A stretch of DNA of 64,000 bases from Hyphomicrobiales bacterium (GTDB taxonomy: Bacteria; Pseudomonadota; Alphaproteobacteria; Rhizobiales; Rhizobiaceae): contig UCKS01000027.1 of assembly GCA_900473045.1 (NCBI GenBank), forward strand, positions 62,001-126,000, in the 5' to 3' direction. Position numbers and translations under genes: made by a program. How positions within the stretch are numbered: position 1 is the first letter of the stretch; each line of letters starts with the position of its first letter. Below are positions 1 through 9,574 of this stretch, in pieces. Under the pieces are notes generated by a model, which saw only the letters and a list, made by a program, of their open reading frames with translations, made no database searches and was not told the DNA's origin.

Positions 1-600
1 GCATCGACAGGATTGGGCCGGGGTCTGCAGATGAACACCGCCAACAAGCGGCGCACATTCGAGCAGATCGCTGCGCATCTGAGGCCGGACGTTCTCTCGA
101 ACCGGATCTACGAGCGGCGCCAAAAACTTGGCGAACGGATGATCCGCGCCGAGCGGATCGTCGAGCGCCTGCTGCAGCGCTCCGCCTCGCGGGTATCTTC
201 TGCGGATGTGGCTCTGCGCACCTTGCCTGCCCGTTTATTGAGCCAGATTCACCGGTCGCAGGATCGGCTGACGAGCCTTTCCGGCCGGGCCGACAGCGCG
301 CTGCTGGCCGACCTGCGGCGACGGCGCAGCGCGGTTGTGGCGCATGACCGTATCCTGCAATCGCTGTCCTATCGAAACGTGCTGAAACGCGGTTATGCGC
401 TGGTACGCGACGAAACCGGTGCTCCGGTAAAAGGCGCGGCGGCCCTGTCGCTCAACCAGACGATCGCCATCGAATTTGCCGATGGATCGATCAATGCCGT
501 GACGGCCGAGGGCAGCGCCACACCGCCGCCGCAGCCGACAAGGAAACGCGCCGACAAACCGGCGGACGCAGCACCGTCCAAACAAGGCAGCCTGTTCTAG
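1..600 (+). CDS. xseA: Exodeoxyribonuclease VII large subunit, C-terminal part
   Basis: The frame is open from base 1, so the gene begins left of the window and only about the last 199 residues are present. The large subunit of exonuclease VII degrades single-stranded DNA to oligonucleotides in the cytoplasm, together with XseB. The visible part has the long Arg/Leu-rich helical stretch typical of the C-terminal half and then the conserved terminal block, with HDRILQSLSYRNVLKRGYALVRD followed by a small beta domain that ends in FADGSINAVTAEG. The last 30 or so residues are a Pro/Lys/Ala-rich tail. The next gene starts one base after the stop, suggesting co-transcription. The family assignment rests on the conserved C-terminal block, since the catalytic region is outside the window. 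Confidence 0.85.
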   Translation, partial: ASTGLGRGLQMNTANKRRTFEQIAAHLRPDVLSNRIYERRQKLGERMIRAERIVERLLQRSASRVSSADVALRTLPARLLSQIHRSQDRLTSLSGRADSALLADLRRRRSAVVAHDRILQSLSYRNVLKRGYALVRDETGAPVKGAAALSLNQTIAIEFADGSINAVTAEGSATPPPQPTRKRADKPADAAPSKQGSLF

Positions 601-601
601 G

Positions 602-1192
602 ATGCACATTCTCCTTGTTCTCGCCCATCCACTCAGCGACAGTTTTGCCGCAGGTGTTGCGGCCACGGCGAAGACCACACTGGAAAAAGGCGGCCATAGC
701 GTCGATCTACTTGACCTCTACCGGGAAGGGTTTGATCCTCGTCTGCGCGAAGAGGAGCGGCGCGGGTATTTCGACACGCCCTATGACACGACTGCAGTCG
801 ATGGCATCGTTGCGCGGCTCAGAGCCGCCGATGGGCTGATCCTGGTGTTTCCACAATGGTGGTTCAATTTTCCGGCGATCCTCAAGGGTTTCTTCGACCG
901 GATCTTTGCGCCGGGTGTCGCCTTCGACCACGAGAAATCCGGCGGCCGCATTCTTCCGCGCCTGACAAACATCAAGCTGTTCTGGGCGCTGACAACCACA
1001 GGCTCGCCCTGGTGGGTCGTCAAGCTCTACATGGGCAACCCGGTGCGCCGCCTGTTGAAACGCGGCATCGCCGCCTTCTGCGCCAAGGATGTCAAATTCC
1101 GGATGATCTCGCTGCACGACATGGACCGGGTGACGCCAACGCAACGCGCAGCGCATCTGACGAAGATCGAAAAGGCCGTTGCACAGATTTGA
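602..1192 (+). CDS. NAD(P)H dehydrogenase (quinone)-type flavodoxin-fold reductase
   Basis: This 196-residue protein fits the Flavodoxin_2 family (MdaB/KefF/NQO-like), cytoplasmic flavoproteins that reduce quinones or related acceptors with NAD(P)H. The N-terminus MHILLVLAHPLSDSF is the FMN/FAD phosphate-binding strand-loop of the family. The central block LILVFPQWWFNFPAILKGFFDRIFAPGVAF is the family's most diagnostic segment, and the LTTTGSP segment follows near residue 130. The ATG lies one base after the xseA stop. The true substrate cannot be told from sequence. Confidence 0.85.
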   Translation: MHILLVLAHPLSDSFAAGVAATAKTTLEKGGHSVDLLDLYREGFDPRLREEERRGYFDTPYDTTAVDGIVARLRAADGLILVFPQWWFNFPAILKGFFDRIFAPGVAFDHEKSGGRILPRLTNIKLFWALTTTGSPWWVVKLYMGNPVRRLLKRGIAAFCAKDVKFRMISLHDMDRVTPTQRAAHLTKIEKAVAQI

Positions 1193-1276
1193 CGGCGCGG
1201 CCGGTATGCCCGAAAAGAAACGCTTCCGTAACGGTCTGATCGCTAAAATGGAGGCGAATTGAACCGAGGGCGCCCG

Positions 1277-1627
1277 ATGCCGGTGGAATTAACAGCTTCG
1301 CAGGCTTTGAACCTCTGGCACAGCGTCTCATTGGAACAGGTGCGGGTCGACAATCGCGACCTGACGCTCCGGCAAATCTCCATTCTCCTGCACATCTACC
1401 TCGTACCGCCGCCACACACGGTGCGTGGGCTTGCTGGAATTCTGGGTGTCACCAAGCCGGTTATCACCCGCGCGCTCGATACGATGGGCGATCTCGGGCT
1501 CGTCACCCGGAGCCGCGACGAACGCGACAAACGCAATGTGATCATCAAGCGCACCGTCGATGGTGCGCTTTATCTTGAAAAACTTGGCGATCTGATCATT
1601 GATCAGGGACGCAAACTGTCTATTTGA
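1277..1627 (+). CDS. MarR-type winged-helix transcriptional regulator (short)
   Basis: This is a 116-residue protein with a winged-helix DNA-binding core: a TLRQISILLHIYL helix, then VRGLAGILGVTKPVITRALDTMGDLGLVTRSRDERDKRNVIIKRT, which is the helix-turn-helix plus wing of MarR-like proteins. I start it at ATG 1277 (MPVELTASQ), preceded by GAGGG; a TTG at 1259, also preceded by GGAGG, would add six residues. It is followed within 7 bases by the NlpC/P60 peptidase gene, so the two are probably one transcript. The inducing signal is unknown. It is shorter than most MarR proteins and lacks much of the dimerisation helices. Confidence 0.75.
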   Translation: MPVELTASQALNLWHSVSLEQVRVDNRDLTLRQISILLHIYLVPPPHTVRGLAGILGVTKPVITRALDTMGDLGLVTRSRDERDKRNVIIKRTVDGALYLEKLGDLIIDQGRKLSI

Positions 1628-1633
1628 GAACCC

Positions 1634-2488
1634 ATGCTTGATCTTCCAGACCGCCGGCTGAATGCCTATCGCACCGATCTTGCCGAGGAGCGCCTGCGCG
1701 GCGTCGTCGAGGCGCCCAGCTATGTCAGTGGATCCCCCGGGCTGATCTGCGTGCCGGTGGTGCAGATGCGGGCAAGGCCGGAACTTGAATGCGGCACCGA
1801 TACCGAGTTGCTGCTCGGCGAAACCGTCCGCGTTCTCGATACCGACGCCGGCTGGGCCTGGGTGAAGTCCGATTTCGACGGTTATGTCGGCTATATCCCC
1901 GATTACGCGGTTTCGCCTGTCGTGCGCAGCCTTACCCATATCATTACCGCGCCGCGTACCTTCATCTATTCCGGGCCGGACCTGAAATTCCCGACCGTAC
2001 AGGCGTTGTCGATGGGCAACCGGATCGCTGTGATCGACGAGCGCGAGACGCGCGGCACACGCTATTTCCTGCTGGAAGGCGGACAGGCGGTGATTGCCAA
2101 TCACTGCGCCGAGGTCGGCCAGCCGCTTTCCGGTGACTACGTTTCTGTTGCCGAACGGTTTCTCGAAACCCCCTATCTCTGGGGTGGGCGCTCCGGCTTC
2201 GGCATCGATTGTTCCGGCCTTGTGCAGCTGTCGATGATGATGACTGGCCGCGCCGCGCCACGCGATACGGACATGCAGGCGAGCGACCTCGGCGCACCGA
2301 TCGATCGCAGCGAACTCAGGCGTGGCGACCTGGTGTTCTGGAAAGGCCATGTGGCGATCATGGAAGACGACAAGACGCTGCTGCATGCCAACGGCCACAC
2401 GATGACCGTTTCGCATGAGGGTCTTGAGGAATCGATCCAGCGTATCGGCTGGCTCTACAACAAGCCGACCGGCTTCCGCCGGCCCTGA
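1634..2488 (+). CDS. NlpC/P60 family cell-wall peptidase with N-terminal SH3-like domains
   Basis: This 284-residue protein is a predicted peptidoglycan-peptide hydrolase (C40 family). Residues about 35-160 form bacterial SH3-like modules (VRVLDTDAGWAWVKSDFDGYVGYI), and residues about 168-284 are the catalytic domain. The catalytic Cys193 lies in GIDCSGLVQ, His239 in KGHVAIM and His251 in LLHANG, giving the expected Cys-His-His triad. There is no obvious signal peptide, as in many rhizobial homologues, so export or a cytoplasmic recycling role on muropeptides remains open. It lies just downstream of a small MarR-type regulator. It converges with the next gene, the two stops being directly adjacent (2488/2489). 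Confidence 0.87.
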   Translation: MLDLPDRRLNAYRTDLAEERLRGVVEAPSYVSGSPGLICVPVVQMRARPELECGTDTELLLGETVRVLDTDAGWAWVKSDFDGYVGYIPDYAVSPVVRSLTHIITAPRTFIYSGPDLKFPTVQALSMGNRIAVIDERETRGTRYFLLEGGQAVIANHCAEVGQPLSGDYVSVAERFLETPYLWGGRSGFGIDCSGLVQLSMMMTGRAAPRDTDMQASDLGAPIDRSELRRGDLVFWKGHVAIMEDDKTLLHANGHTMTVSHEGLEESIQRIGWLYNKPTGFRRP

Positions 2489-3448
2489 TCAATAGCCGGC
2501 TTTTCGATCCACCAGATGCTCCAACGGCAAGCCGCTTTCGAAGCGGATCATCTGCTGTTCGGCGTGGACAAACAGTGCTTTCACATCCGAGGATGCCGCA
2601 ACGTGCGGCGTCACGTAGACATTGTCCAGATTCCAGAATGGGCTGTCGCTGGCTAACGGCTCCTGCTCGAACACGTCGAGCGAGGCGCCGCCAAGAACGC
2701 CCGACTGGATCGCGGCGATGATATCCGCGCTCACCTGACTGCCGCCACGGCCGCCGTTGATCACGACAGGCGCACCAAAAGGTCCCTTCCGGCTGAGCTT
2801 TGAAAACAGCGCGGCGTTCAGAATACCCTTTGTCTCTGCCGTCAACGGCAGCAGGCTGACGAGGAAATCGGTCTTTGCCAGAAATGCATCCAGCGCATCG
2901 CCGTCAAAGGTCTCGACACCGTCGATCACCTTTTTCGAACGCGACCAGCCGATCGTCTTGAAGCCCATGACCCCGAGCTTGCGGATGCTGTCCTGGCCGA
3001 GAATGCCGAGGCCCATGACGCCGACGGTCACATCGGCCGCTTCCGGCTGGCTCAGGTCTTCCCAGACATGCGCCCTGGCCCGCGCCTCGTAGGCCCGATG
3101 CTGGCGCAGGTGCATCAGGCAGTTCATGACAACCCATTCGCTCATCCGCGTCGTCAGGCTGCGATCGACGAAGCGGACCAGCGGTACATCCGGCAGGCCC
3201 GGCAGTGTCAGCACGTGATCGACGCCGGCACCGCCGGAAAACACGACCTTCAGATCAGGCGCGCGCGAAAACAAATCCGGGTTCGATTTCCAGACGACGG
3301 CATAGTCAATGCGGGAGAGATTGCGGCCCTTGTGGGCGGGGTCGGCGAGATTGATGACCTCGCGTCCAGGGAACGCATCCTTCAGAGCGTCCTCGACTTC
3401 GCGCGGAATGAATTTCAGATCGACGATGACGGGACTTTTCGCGGGCAT
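2489..3448 (-). CDS. ghrA: Glyoxylate/hydroxypyruvate reductase A-type D-2-hydroxyacid dehydrogenase
   Basis: This 319-residue cytoplasmic NAD(P)-dependent enzyme belongs to the D-2-hydroxyacid dehydrogenase family, most like GhrA, which reduces glyoxylate and hydroxypyruvate. The nucleotide-binding motif GLGILG lies near residue 148. The catalytic residues are visible as Arg in NGGRGGSQ, Glu in DVFEQEPL and His in YVTPHVAAS. The N-terminal KVVFSGGAGVDHV segment is typical of the GhrA branch. It sits 11 bases upstream of the yejF-like gene's stop on the same strand, so it lies at the 3' side of that operon in map position but is transcribed away from the NlpC gene. Substrate preference is inferred from family only. 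Confidence 0.8.
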   Translation of the reverse strand: MPAKSPVIVDLKFIPREVEDALKDAFPGREVINLADPAHKGRNLSRIDYAVVWKSNPDLFSRAPDLKVVFSGGAGVDHVLTLPGLPDVPLVRFVDRSLTTRMSEWVVMNCLMHLRQHRAYEARARAHVWEDLSQPEAADVTVGVMGLGILGQDSIRKLGVMGFKTIGWSRSKKVIDGVETFDGDALDAFLAKTDFLVSLLPLTAETKGILNAALFSKLSRKGPFGAPVVINGGRGGSQVSADIIAAIQSGVLGGASLDVFEQEPLASDSPFWNLDNVYVTPHVAASSDVKALFVHAEQQMIRFESGLPLEHLVDRKAGY

Positions 3449-3459
3449 GGCAACAGACT

Positions 3460-5088
3460 CTATTGGCGGACGGCGGGCACATCGACCGCTTCCATGTTGA
3501 AGGCGGCGGCCATCAGCGCCTTGGTATATTCTTCCTGGGGTGCTGTGAAGATGCGCTCGGAAGGTCCCTGCTCGACGACCTTGCCGAGCCGCATGACGAT
3601 CATGTCATTGGCAAGGGCGCGCACGACTTTCAGGTCATGGCTGATGAAGAGATAGGCGAGCGAATGCTTCGCCTGCAGATCACGCAGAAGATCGACCACC
3701 TGCGCCTGCACGCTCATGTCCAGAGCCGATGTCGGCTCATCAAGCATCACGAACTGAGGCTTCAACACCATGGCGCGGGCAATGGCGATGCGCTGGCGTT
3801 GGCCACCGGAGAATTCGTGCGGATAACGCCAGCGGGTTGCCGCATCGAGGCCGACTTCTTCAAGGGCTGCGGACACCCGGGCATCGCGTTCCTTTCCGGA
3901 TAGGCGCGGCTCATGCACCTTCAAACCCTCTGCGATGATATCGCTGACGGCCATGCGCGGGCTGAGCGAGCCGAATGGATCCTGAAAGACGATCTGCATG
4001 CGATTGCGCAACGGGCGCATCTGGTTGAACGAATAGCCGGCTATCTCGTTGCCGATGAAGCTGATCCGGCCCTTTGACGAGATGAGCCGCGTCAGCGCCA
4101 ACCCAAGCGTCGTCTTGCCGGAGCCGGATTCGCCGACGACGCCGAGCGTCTGGCCGGCGCGCAACGTCAGGTCGATACCATCGACCGCCTTGACGTGATC
4201 GACGACCTTGCGCAGGAAGCCGGCCTTGATCGGGAACCAGACTTTCATATCCTGCGCTTCCATCACCACCGGCTTCGACGTATCGGAAACGGGCGGCACC
4301 CCCTTAGGCTCGGAGGCCAACAGATGGCGGGTATAGGCGTGCTGCGGGTTGGCGAAAATCTCGGCCGTCGGGCCGGTTTCGACGATCTTGCCCTTGGTCA
4401 TGACGCAGACACGGTCGGCAATCTTGCGGACGATCCCGAGGTCATGGGTGATGAACAGCATCGACATGCCATGGTCGTCCTTAAGCTTTTTCAGAAGCTC
4501 CAGGATCTGCGCCTGCACCGTTACATCGAGCGCCGTCGTCGGCTCGTCGGCGATCAAGAGCTCCGGCCGGTTGGCAAGCGCCATGGCGATCATCACGCGC
4601 TGACGCTGGCCGCCGGACAATTCGTGCGGATAGGCGGCCAGGCGCTTTTCCGGCTCGCGAATGCCGACCTGATTGAGAAGCTCAAGCACCCGGGTCCGCG
4701 CCGCAGCGCCGGTGATCCCCTGGTGCAAATCAAGGATTTCGGCGATCTGCCGCTCGATCGAATGCAGCGGATTGAGCGACGTCATCGGCTCCTGGAAGAT
4801 CATCGTGATGTCGTTGCCACGCACCTGGCGCAGCTCGGCATCCGAAGCCGTCATCAGATCCTTGCCATTGAACAGGATTTCGCCGCCCGGGTGGCTCGCC
4901 GCGGGATAAGGCAGAAGCTTGAGAATCGAATTGGCCGAAACCGATTTCCCGGAGCCGGATTCGCCGACCAGCGCCACCACTTCGCCGCGCTTGATATCGA
5001 AGGAGATATCGTTAACGGCGGTCGAGGTTTTGCCTCCCTGGTGGAAGGCGACCGAGAGATTGCGCACGGAAAGGAGTGTGTCTGTCAT
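3460..5088 (-). CDS. yejF: Peptide ABC transporter, double ATP-binding protein (YejF-like)
   Basis: This 542-residue protein carries two complete ABC ATPase domains and energises an oligopeptide/microcin C-type importer at the inner membrane. The first half has Walker A GESGSGKS, signature LSGGQRQR and Walker [13 protein letters not shown]. The second half has [17 protein letters not shown] and [11 protein letters not shown]. The frame stays open far upstream (to 5763), but that extension only shadows yejE in another frame. I place the start at ATG 5088 ([15 protein letters not shown]). A GTG at 5100 overlaps the yejE stop as GTGA and is an alternative that would allow translational coupling. 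It is the last gene of a four-gene operon. Confidence 0.9.
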   Translation of the reverse strand: MTDTLLSVRNLSVAFHQGGKTSTAVNDISFDIKRGEVVALVGESGSGKSVSANSILKLLPYPAASHPGGEILFNGKDLMTASDAELRQVRGNDITMIFQEPMTSLNPLHSIERQIAEILDLHQGITGAAARTRVLELLNQVGIREPEKRLAAYPHELSGGQRQRVMIAMALANRPELLIADEPTTALDVTVQAQILELLKKLKDDHGMSMLFITHDLGIVRKIADRVCVMTKGKIVETGPTAEIFANPQHAYTRHLLASEPKGVPPVSDTSKPVVMEAQDMKVWFPIKAGFLRKVVDHVKAVDGIDLTLRAGQTLGVVGESGSGKTTLGLALTRLISSKGRISFIGNEIAGYSFNQMRPLRNRMQIVFQDPFGSLSPRMAVSDIIAEGLKVHEPRLSGKERDARVSAALEEVGLDAATRWRYPHEFSGGQRQRIAIARAMVLKPQFVMLDEPTSALDMSVQAQVVDLLRDLQAKHSLAYLFISHDLKVVRALANDMIVMRLGKVVEQGPSERIFTAPQEEYTKALMAAAFNMEAVDVPAVRQ

Positions 5089-5096
5089 CGTCGTGC

Positions 5097-6251
5097 TCAC
5101 CGGAAGGTCTTTCTCGGGTCGAAGGCATCGCGGGCGGCTTCGCCGATGAAGATCAGCAGCGACAGCATCACCGACATGACGACGAAGGCGGTCAGCCCGA
5201 GCCACGGGGCCTGCAGGTTGGACTTGCCCTGGCTGATCAGTTCGCCGAGCGACGCCGATCCCGGCGGCATGCCGAAGCCCAGGAAATCGAGCGAGGTCAG
5301 CGTCGTGATCGAGCCGGACAGGATGAACGGCAGGAAGGTCAGCGTTGCCACCATGGCATTGGGCAGAAGGTGGCGGAACATGATCGTCCGGTTGTTGACG
5401 CCTAGCGCGCGGGCGGCCCGCACATATTCGAAATTGCGCGCCCGCAGGAACTCGGCCCGCACGATGCCGACGAAGCCGACCCAGGAGAACAGCAGCATGA
5501 TGCCGAGCAATATGAAGAAACCCGGCGGCAGGATCGCGGCGATGATCAACAGGATGTAGAGCACCGGCATCGACGACCAGATCTCGATGAAGCGCTGCAT
5601 CAGAAGGTCCGTCCAGCCGCCGAAATAGCCCTGTACGGCCCCGGCGGTAACACCGACGACGGCGGATGCGATGGTCAGAGCAAGGCCGAAGAGGACGGAG
5701 ATGCGGAACCCGTAGATCATCCGCGCTGCCACGTCGCGCGCCTGGTCGTCGGTGCCCAGCCAATTGAGATTGCCGAGCGTGCAGCCCGGATCATTCTCGC
5801 CCTGCGGATAGCCGGAGCAGCGCTCGGCCTTATCCATCAGCCAGAAGGGCTTGGTGGGCGCCGAATGCGGAATGTTGGAATTGGCTGTCTGGTAGGAATA
5901 GCGGATCGGCGGCCAGATCATCCAGCCGTTCGCCTTGATCTCGTCGGAGATTTCCGGCGTGCTGTAGTCGGTAATCGCCAAAAATCCCAGTTCGCCGAGG
6001 AATTTCTCCTCCGGATACTGCACGAGTGCCGGCACCAGCAATTCGCCCTTGTAGGAGACCAACACCGGTCTGTCATTGGCGATGAACTCGGCACCGAGGC
6101 TGAGGCCAAACAGGACGAGGAAAATCCAGAATGACCAGAAACCGCGGCGGTTGGCCTTGAAATTATCCCAGCGGCGACGGTTGACCGGCGACAGGCGGCC
6201 GGTGCGGCCGGTCACCAGGGCTGGATCGGCGGAGACGATATCGGCGGCCAT
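5097..6251 (-). CDS. yejE: Peptide ABC transporter permease (YejE-like)
   Basis: This 384-residue inner-membrane permease is of the DppC/OppC type, extended at the N-terminus as in YejE. After an N-terminal membrane segment (FWSFWIFLVLFGLSLGAEFIAN) comes a periplasmic loop of roughly 100 residues containing two Cys (RCSGYPQGENDPGC). The conserved transmembrane core begins near residue 180. The coupling (EAA) motif is EFLRARNFEYVRAARALGVNNRTIMFRHLLPN. The start codon overlaps the yejB stop as TGATG, pointing to coupled translation. It pairs with yejB to form the membrane channel. Confidence 0.9.
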   Translation of the reverse strand: MAADIVSADPALVTGRTGRLSPVNRRRWDNFKANRRGFWSFWIFLVLFGLSLGAEFIANDRPVLVSYKGELLVPALVQYPEEKFLGELGFLAITDYSTPEISDEIKANGWMIWPPIRYSYQTANSNIPHSAPTKPFWLMDKAERCSGYPQGENDPGCTLGNLNWLGTDDQARDVAARMIYGFRISVLFGLALTIASAVVGVTAGAVQGYFGGWTDLLMQRFIEIWSSMPVLYILLIIAAILPPGFFILLGIMLLFSWVGFVGIVRAEFLRARNFEYVRAARALGVNNRTIMFRHLLPNAMVATLTFLPFILSGSITTLTSLDFLGFGMPPGSASLGELISQGKSNLQAPWLGLTAFVVMSVMLSLLIFIGEAARDAFDPRKTFR

Positions 6252-7336
6252 CAGATATCCCTCCTGTCGAAATCGATACGCGGATCGACCCAGGTATAGA
6301 CGAGGTCCGACAGCAGGCTGACGAACAGGCCCATCAGCGAGAAGATGTAGAGCGTTGCAAAGACGATTGGATAGTCGCGCTTGACGATGGCGTCATAGCC
6401 GAGACGCCCAAGTCCATCGAGCGAGAAGATATATTCGGTCAAAAGCGATCCGGTAAAAAAGGCGGTGATGAACGCGCCGGGAAAGCCTGCAATGATGATC
6501 AGCATGGCATTGCGGAAGACATGGCCGTAGAGAACCTGGCGCTCGTTCAGCCCCTTAGCCCGCGCTGTGGTGACATACTGCTTCTTGATTTCGTCGATGA
6601 AGGAATTCTTGGTCAGCAGTGTCGTCGTCGCAAAGGCCGACAACAACAGCGTGATCAGCGGCAATGTCATGTGCCAGAAATAGTCGAGGATCTTCTGCCA
6701 CCAGTTCAGCTGGGCGAAATTATCGGAAACAATACCGCGCAACGGGAACCAATCGAAGAAGGAACCGCCGGCGAACAGCACGATCAAAAGGATGCCGAAC
6801 AGGAAGCCCGGCACCGCATAGCCGACGATGATCACGCCTGATGTCCAGACATCGAAGGTCGAGCCGTCGGACATGGCCTTCTTGATGCCGAGCGGGATGG
6901 AAATCGCGTAGGAAAACAAAAGGATCCACAGCCCCAGCGAGATCGAAACCGGCATCTTATCGAGGATCAGGTCGATGACCGAGGTGTTGCGGAAGAAGCT
7001 TTCGCCGAAATCGAAGCGAATGTAGTTCCACATCATCTGGCCAAAACGCTCAAGCGGCGGCTTGTCGAAGCCGAACTGCTTTTCCAGCTTCTTGATGAAT
7101 TCCGGATCAAGCCCCTGCGCCCCCCGGTACCTGCCGGAGGAATCGTCAGAGAACGACTGCCCGAGATCGCCACTGCTGCCGGACAACCGGTCGCCGCCCT
7201 GCTGGCCGGTCAGATCGGAAATCACCTGCTCGACGGGTCCGCCGGGCGCAAACTGGATGACGGCAAACGAGATGGCCATGATGCCGACAATCGTCGGGAT
7301 CATCAGAAGAAGACGGCGAAGAATATAGGCACCCAT
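6251..7336 (-). CDS. yejB: Peptide ABC transporter permease (YejB-like)
   Basis: This 361-residue inner-membrane permease is of the DppB/OppB type. The start is placed at ATG 7336 (MGAYILRRLLLMIPTIVGIMAISF), which gives the standard N-terminal membrane helix. The frame could be extended 21 residues upstream, but that stretch is Arg/Cys-rich and unlike the family. The EAA coupling motif is IKKQYVTTARAKGLNERQVLYGHVFRNA. A Gly/Ser/Asp-rich loop (QQGGDRLSGSSGDLGQSF) follows the first helix and is typical of YejB. It is separated from yejA by about 180 bases with no gene. Confidence 0.9.
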   Translation of the reverse strand: MGAYILRRLLLMIPTIVGIMAISFAVIQFAPGGPVEQVISDLTGQQGGDRLSGSSGDLGQSFSDDSSGRYRGAQGLDPEFIKKLEKQFGFDKPPLERFGQMMWNYIRFDFGESFFRNTSVIDLILDKMPVSISLGLWILLFSYAISIPLGIKKAMSDGSTFDVWTSGVIIVGYAVPGFLFGILLIVLFAGGSFFDWFPLRGIVSDNFAQLNWWQKILDYFWHMTLPLITLLLSAFATTTLLTKNSFIDEIKKQYVTTARAKGLNERQVLYGHVFRNAMLIIIAGFPGAFITAFFTGSLLTEYIFSLDGLGRLGYDAIVKRDYPIVFATLYIFSLMGLFVSLLSDLVYTWVDPRIDFDRRDI

Positions 7337-7515
7337 CAGCGTCGCTCCCGCCTGCCGCCGTTTCCGGCAACACAATCCGATCCGCAAGCGGTCTGCCACC
7401 TGTTTTCAATCAATCCGTTCGTCTCCTTGAAGGCGTCCCTGCCAAACCGGCTAGGACGCCCAAACTGATTCGCATATGTGCATTTGGAGTACATGGTGAG
7501 CCCTACGCAAGGCTT

Positions 7516-9348
7516 TCATGGGGTTCCGGCAGGCTTCGACCACCAGACATCCGGGAATCCCATGCCGTAATAGGGCAATTCCGCCGGATGAGTCAGGTGG
7601 CTCCAGTAGGCGACGCGCTGAGCCTTGGAATAAAACAGCGGCACGACATAGTGATGCGCCAGCAGCACCCGGTCGAGCGCCCTTGTGGTCGCCACCAGTT
7701 CCTCCCGGTTCGGCGCGAAGATGATCTTGCGGATGAGTTCGTCGATCGCCGGATCGGCAATGCCCGCATAGTTCTTCGAGCCCTGCTGATCGACCGATGC
7801 CGAGCCCCAATAGTCGCTCTGCTCGTTTCCGGGCACCAGCGTCTGCGCCCAGATGCCATAGATCATGTCATAATCGAAGCTGCGGACGCGGTTGGTGTAT
7901 TGCGAGGCATCGACGGTGCGCATGCGGGCATCGATGCCGATCTTCTTCACGCTGTTGACGAAAGGCGAAACCGTCCGCTCGAAGGACGGGTTGGACAAGA
8001 GAATCTCGAAGCCGAAAGGCTCACCGGTCTTCGTGTTCACCATCTGGCTTCCCTTGAGCTCGTAGCCAGCTTCCTTGAAGAGCGCGAGCGCCGTGCGCAG
8101 GTTCCCACGCACCTTCTGCGGATCGCCGTTGACGGGGTTCGTGTAGGGTGTGGTGAAGACGTCAGCGGGGACCTTGTCCTTCAGCGCTTCCAGAATTTCC
8201 TTTTCGCGGCCCTCGGGAAGACCGGAGGAGGCAAGCTCAGTGTTCCAGAAATAACTGTCGACGCGTTGATAGGCGTTATAGGCAAGCGTGCGGTTAAGGT
8301 CCTCGAAATCGAAGGCGTAGTTCAGCGCCTCGCGCACCTTCTCATCCTTGAATTTTTCGCGACGCAGGTTCGGCACAAAGGCCTGCATGATTCCGGTGGC
8401 ACGCAACGGGTTCGGGATCTCCGCGCGAACCACCCGGCCATCCTTCGCGGCCGGGAAGTCATAGGCTGTCGCCCAATGGCTGGCGCTATTATCCTGGTAG
8501 AAATCGACATTGCCGGCGCGGACAGCTTCGAACTCGATGGTCCTGTCGCCGAAGAACGCATAGGTGATCGCACCAAAATTGTTCTGGCCAACATTTACGT
8601 TAAGGTCCTTGCCCCAATAATCGTCACGCAATTCGAAGCGGATCGAACTGCCCGCATCGAACGACGCGATCTTGTAAGGGCCGGAGCCCATGACCGGTTC
8701 CAGAGTGGTGCGGCTGATATCACGCTTGTTGCCCTTCGCATCCTGACCTTCCCACCAGTGCTTCGGCACGATCGGAAACTGGCCGAGAATGTTCGGCAGC
8801 TCACGATTGTTCTTCTCGTCGAAGCGGAAGGTAACATCGCGCTCACCGCTCTTTTCAGCCGAGATCACATGGCGGTAATAGTTGGAGAGAAGAGGATTGT
8901 GTTCCTTTGACATATTGAAGGAGAAGATGACGTCTTCCGGCGTTACCGGCTCTCCGTCGGCCCATTTTGCTTCAGCACGCAGCCGGAACGTCGCGGAGGA
9001 AAAGTCGTCGGGATAGGAGAGGCCTTCGGCAAGCAGCCCGTAAGAGGCGGTGACCTCATCTTCGGCGGATTTCAACAGCGTATCGAAGACGAGCGATGAG
9101 ACACCGGCTGCCGCCTCGCCCTTGGAAAGAATAGGGTTGAACGTATCATAGGTCCCGGTTGCGGAGAGCTTCAGCACGCCGCCTTTGGGCGCATCCGGGT
9201 TGACATAATCGAAGCGGGCAAAGCCGTCCTTGTGTTTCAGGTCGCCAATCGTGGAAATGCCGCCGTGCCAGACCGGCTCCTGAGCCAACACCGGTCCAGT
9301 TGCCAGAAACATGGTCGCGGCCAATGCCAATGCGCGTCTGAAATTCAT
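7516..9348 (-). CDS. yejA: Extracellular peptide-binding protein (YejA-like, SBP family 5)
   Basis: This 610-residue periplasmic solute-binding protein delivers peptides to the YejBEF complex. In E. coli the Yej system imports microcin C. The N-terminus MNFRRALALAATMFLATGPVLAQE is a Sec signal peptide with a likely cut after VLA. The body is an SBP_bac_5 domain with the marker regions KWADGEPVTPEDVIFSF and ALNYAFDFEDLNRTLAYNAYQR, and C-terminal LAHHYVVPLFY. It is the first gene of the operon. Ligand identity is not readable from the sequence; the Yej-like assignment rests on the A-B-E-F order, the protein size and the double ATPase. Confidence 0.9.
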   Translation of the reverse strand: MNFRRALALAATMFLATGPVLAQEPVWHGGISTIGDLKHKDGFARFDYVNPDAPKGGVLKLSATGTYDTFNPILSKGEAAAGVSSLVFDTLLKSAEDEVTASYGLLAEGLSYPDDFSSATFRLRAEAKWADGEPVTPEDVIFSFNMSKEHNPLLSNYYRHVISAEKSGERDVTFRFDEKNNRELPNILGQFPIVPKHWWEGQDAKGNKRDISRTTLEPVMGSGPYKIASFDAGSSIRFELRDDYWGKDLNVNVGQNNFGAITYAFFGDRTIEFEAVRAGNVDFYQDNSASHWATAYDFPAAKDGRVVRAEIPNPLRATGIMQAFVPNLRREKFKDEKVREALNYAFDFEDLNRTLAYNAYQRVDSYFWNTELASSGLPEGREKEILEALKDKVPADVFTTPYTNPVNGDPQKVRGNLRTALALFKEAGYELKGSQMVNTKTGEPFGFEILLSNPSFERTVSPFVNSVKKIGIDARMRTVDASQYTNRVRSFDYDMIYGIWAQTLVPGNEQSDYWGSASVDQQGSKNYAGIADPAIDELIRKIIFAPNREELVATTRALDRVLLAHHYVVPLFYSKAQRVAYWSHLTHPAELPYYGMGFPDVWWSKPAGTP

Positions 9349-9574
9349 GCCAACTTGCCTCTTCCGTTTTTCATTTTTTCGCTACTTGAACGACAGAATA
9401 GGCAAAATCCGGGCAATTGACAGAAGCCGCCTCAAATCGGGCATTTTTTTTGGGTCACGGTTGTGTGTCCGGCAAGGCTGACGCAAAGACGGTGTGTCAG
9501 TGTCGGCACGGCAAATCGCAGTTGGGCATCGCTTATGCGCGGATCGCCTCGCAATATCAGGAAACGGACGGCAT

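Noticed and set aside
5089-5763. N-terminal extension of the yejF-like gene to 767 residues
   Set aside because: The extra 220 residues lie entirely inside yejE in another frame and are not like any ABC ATPase N-terminus.
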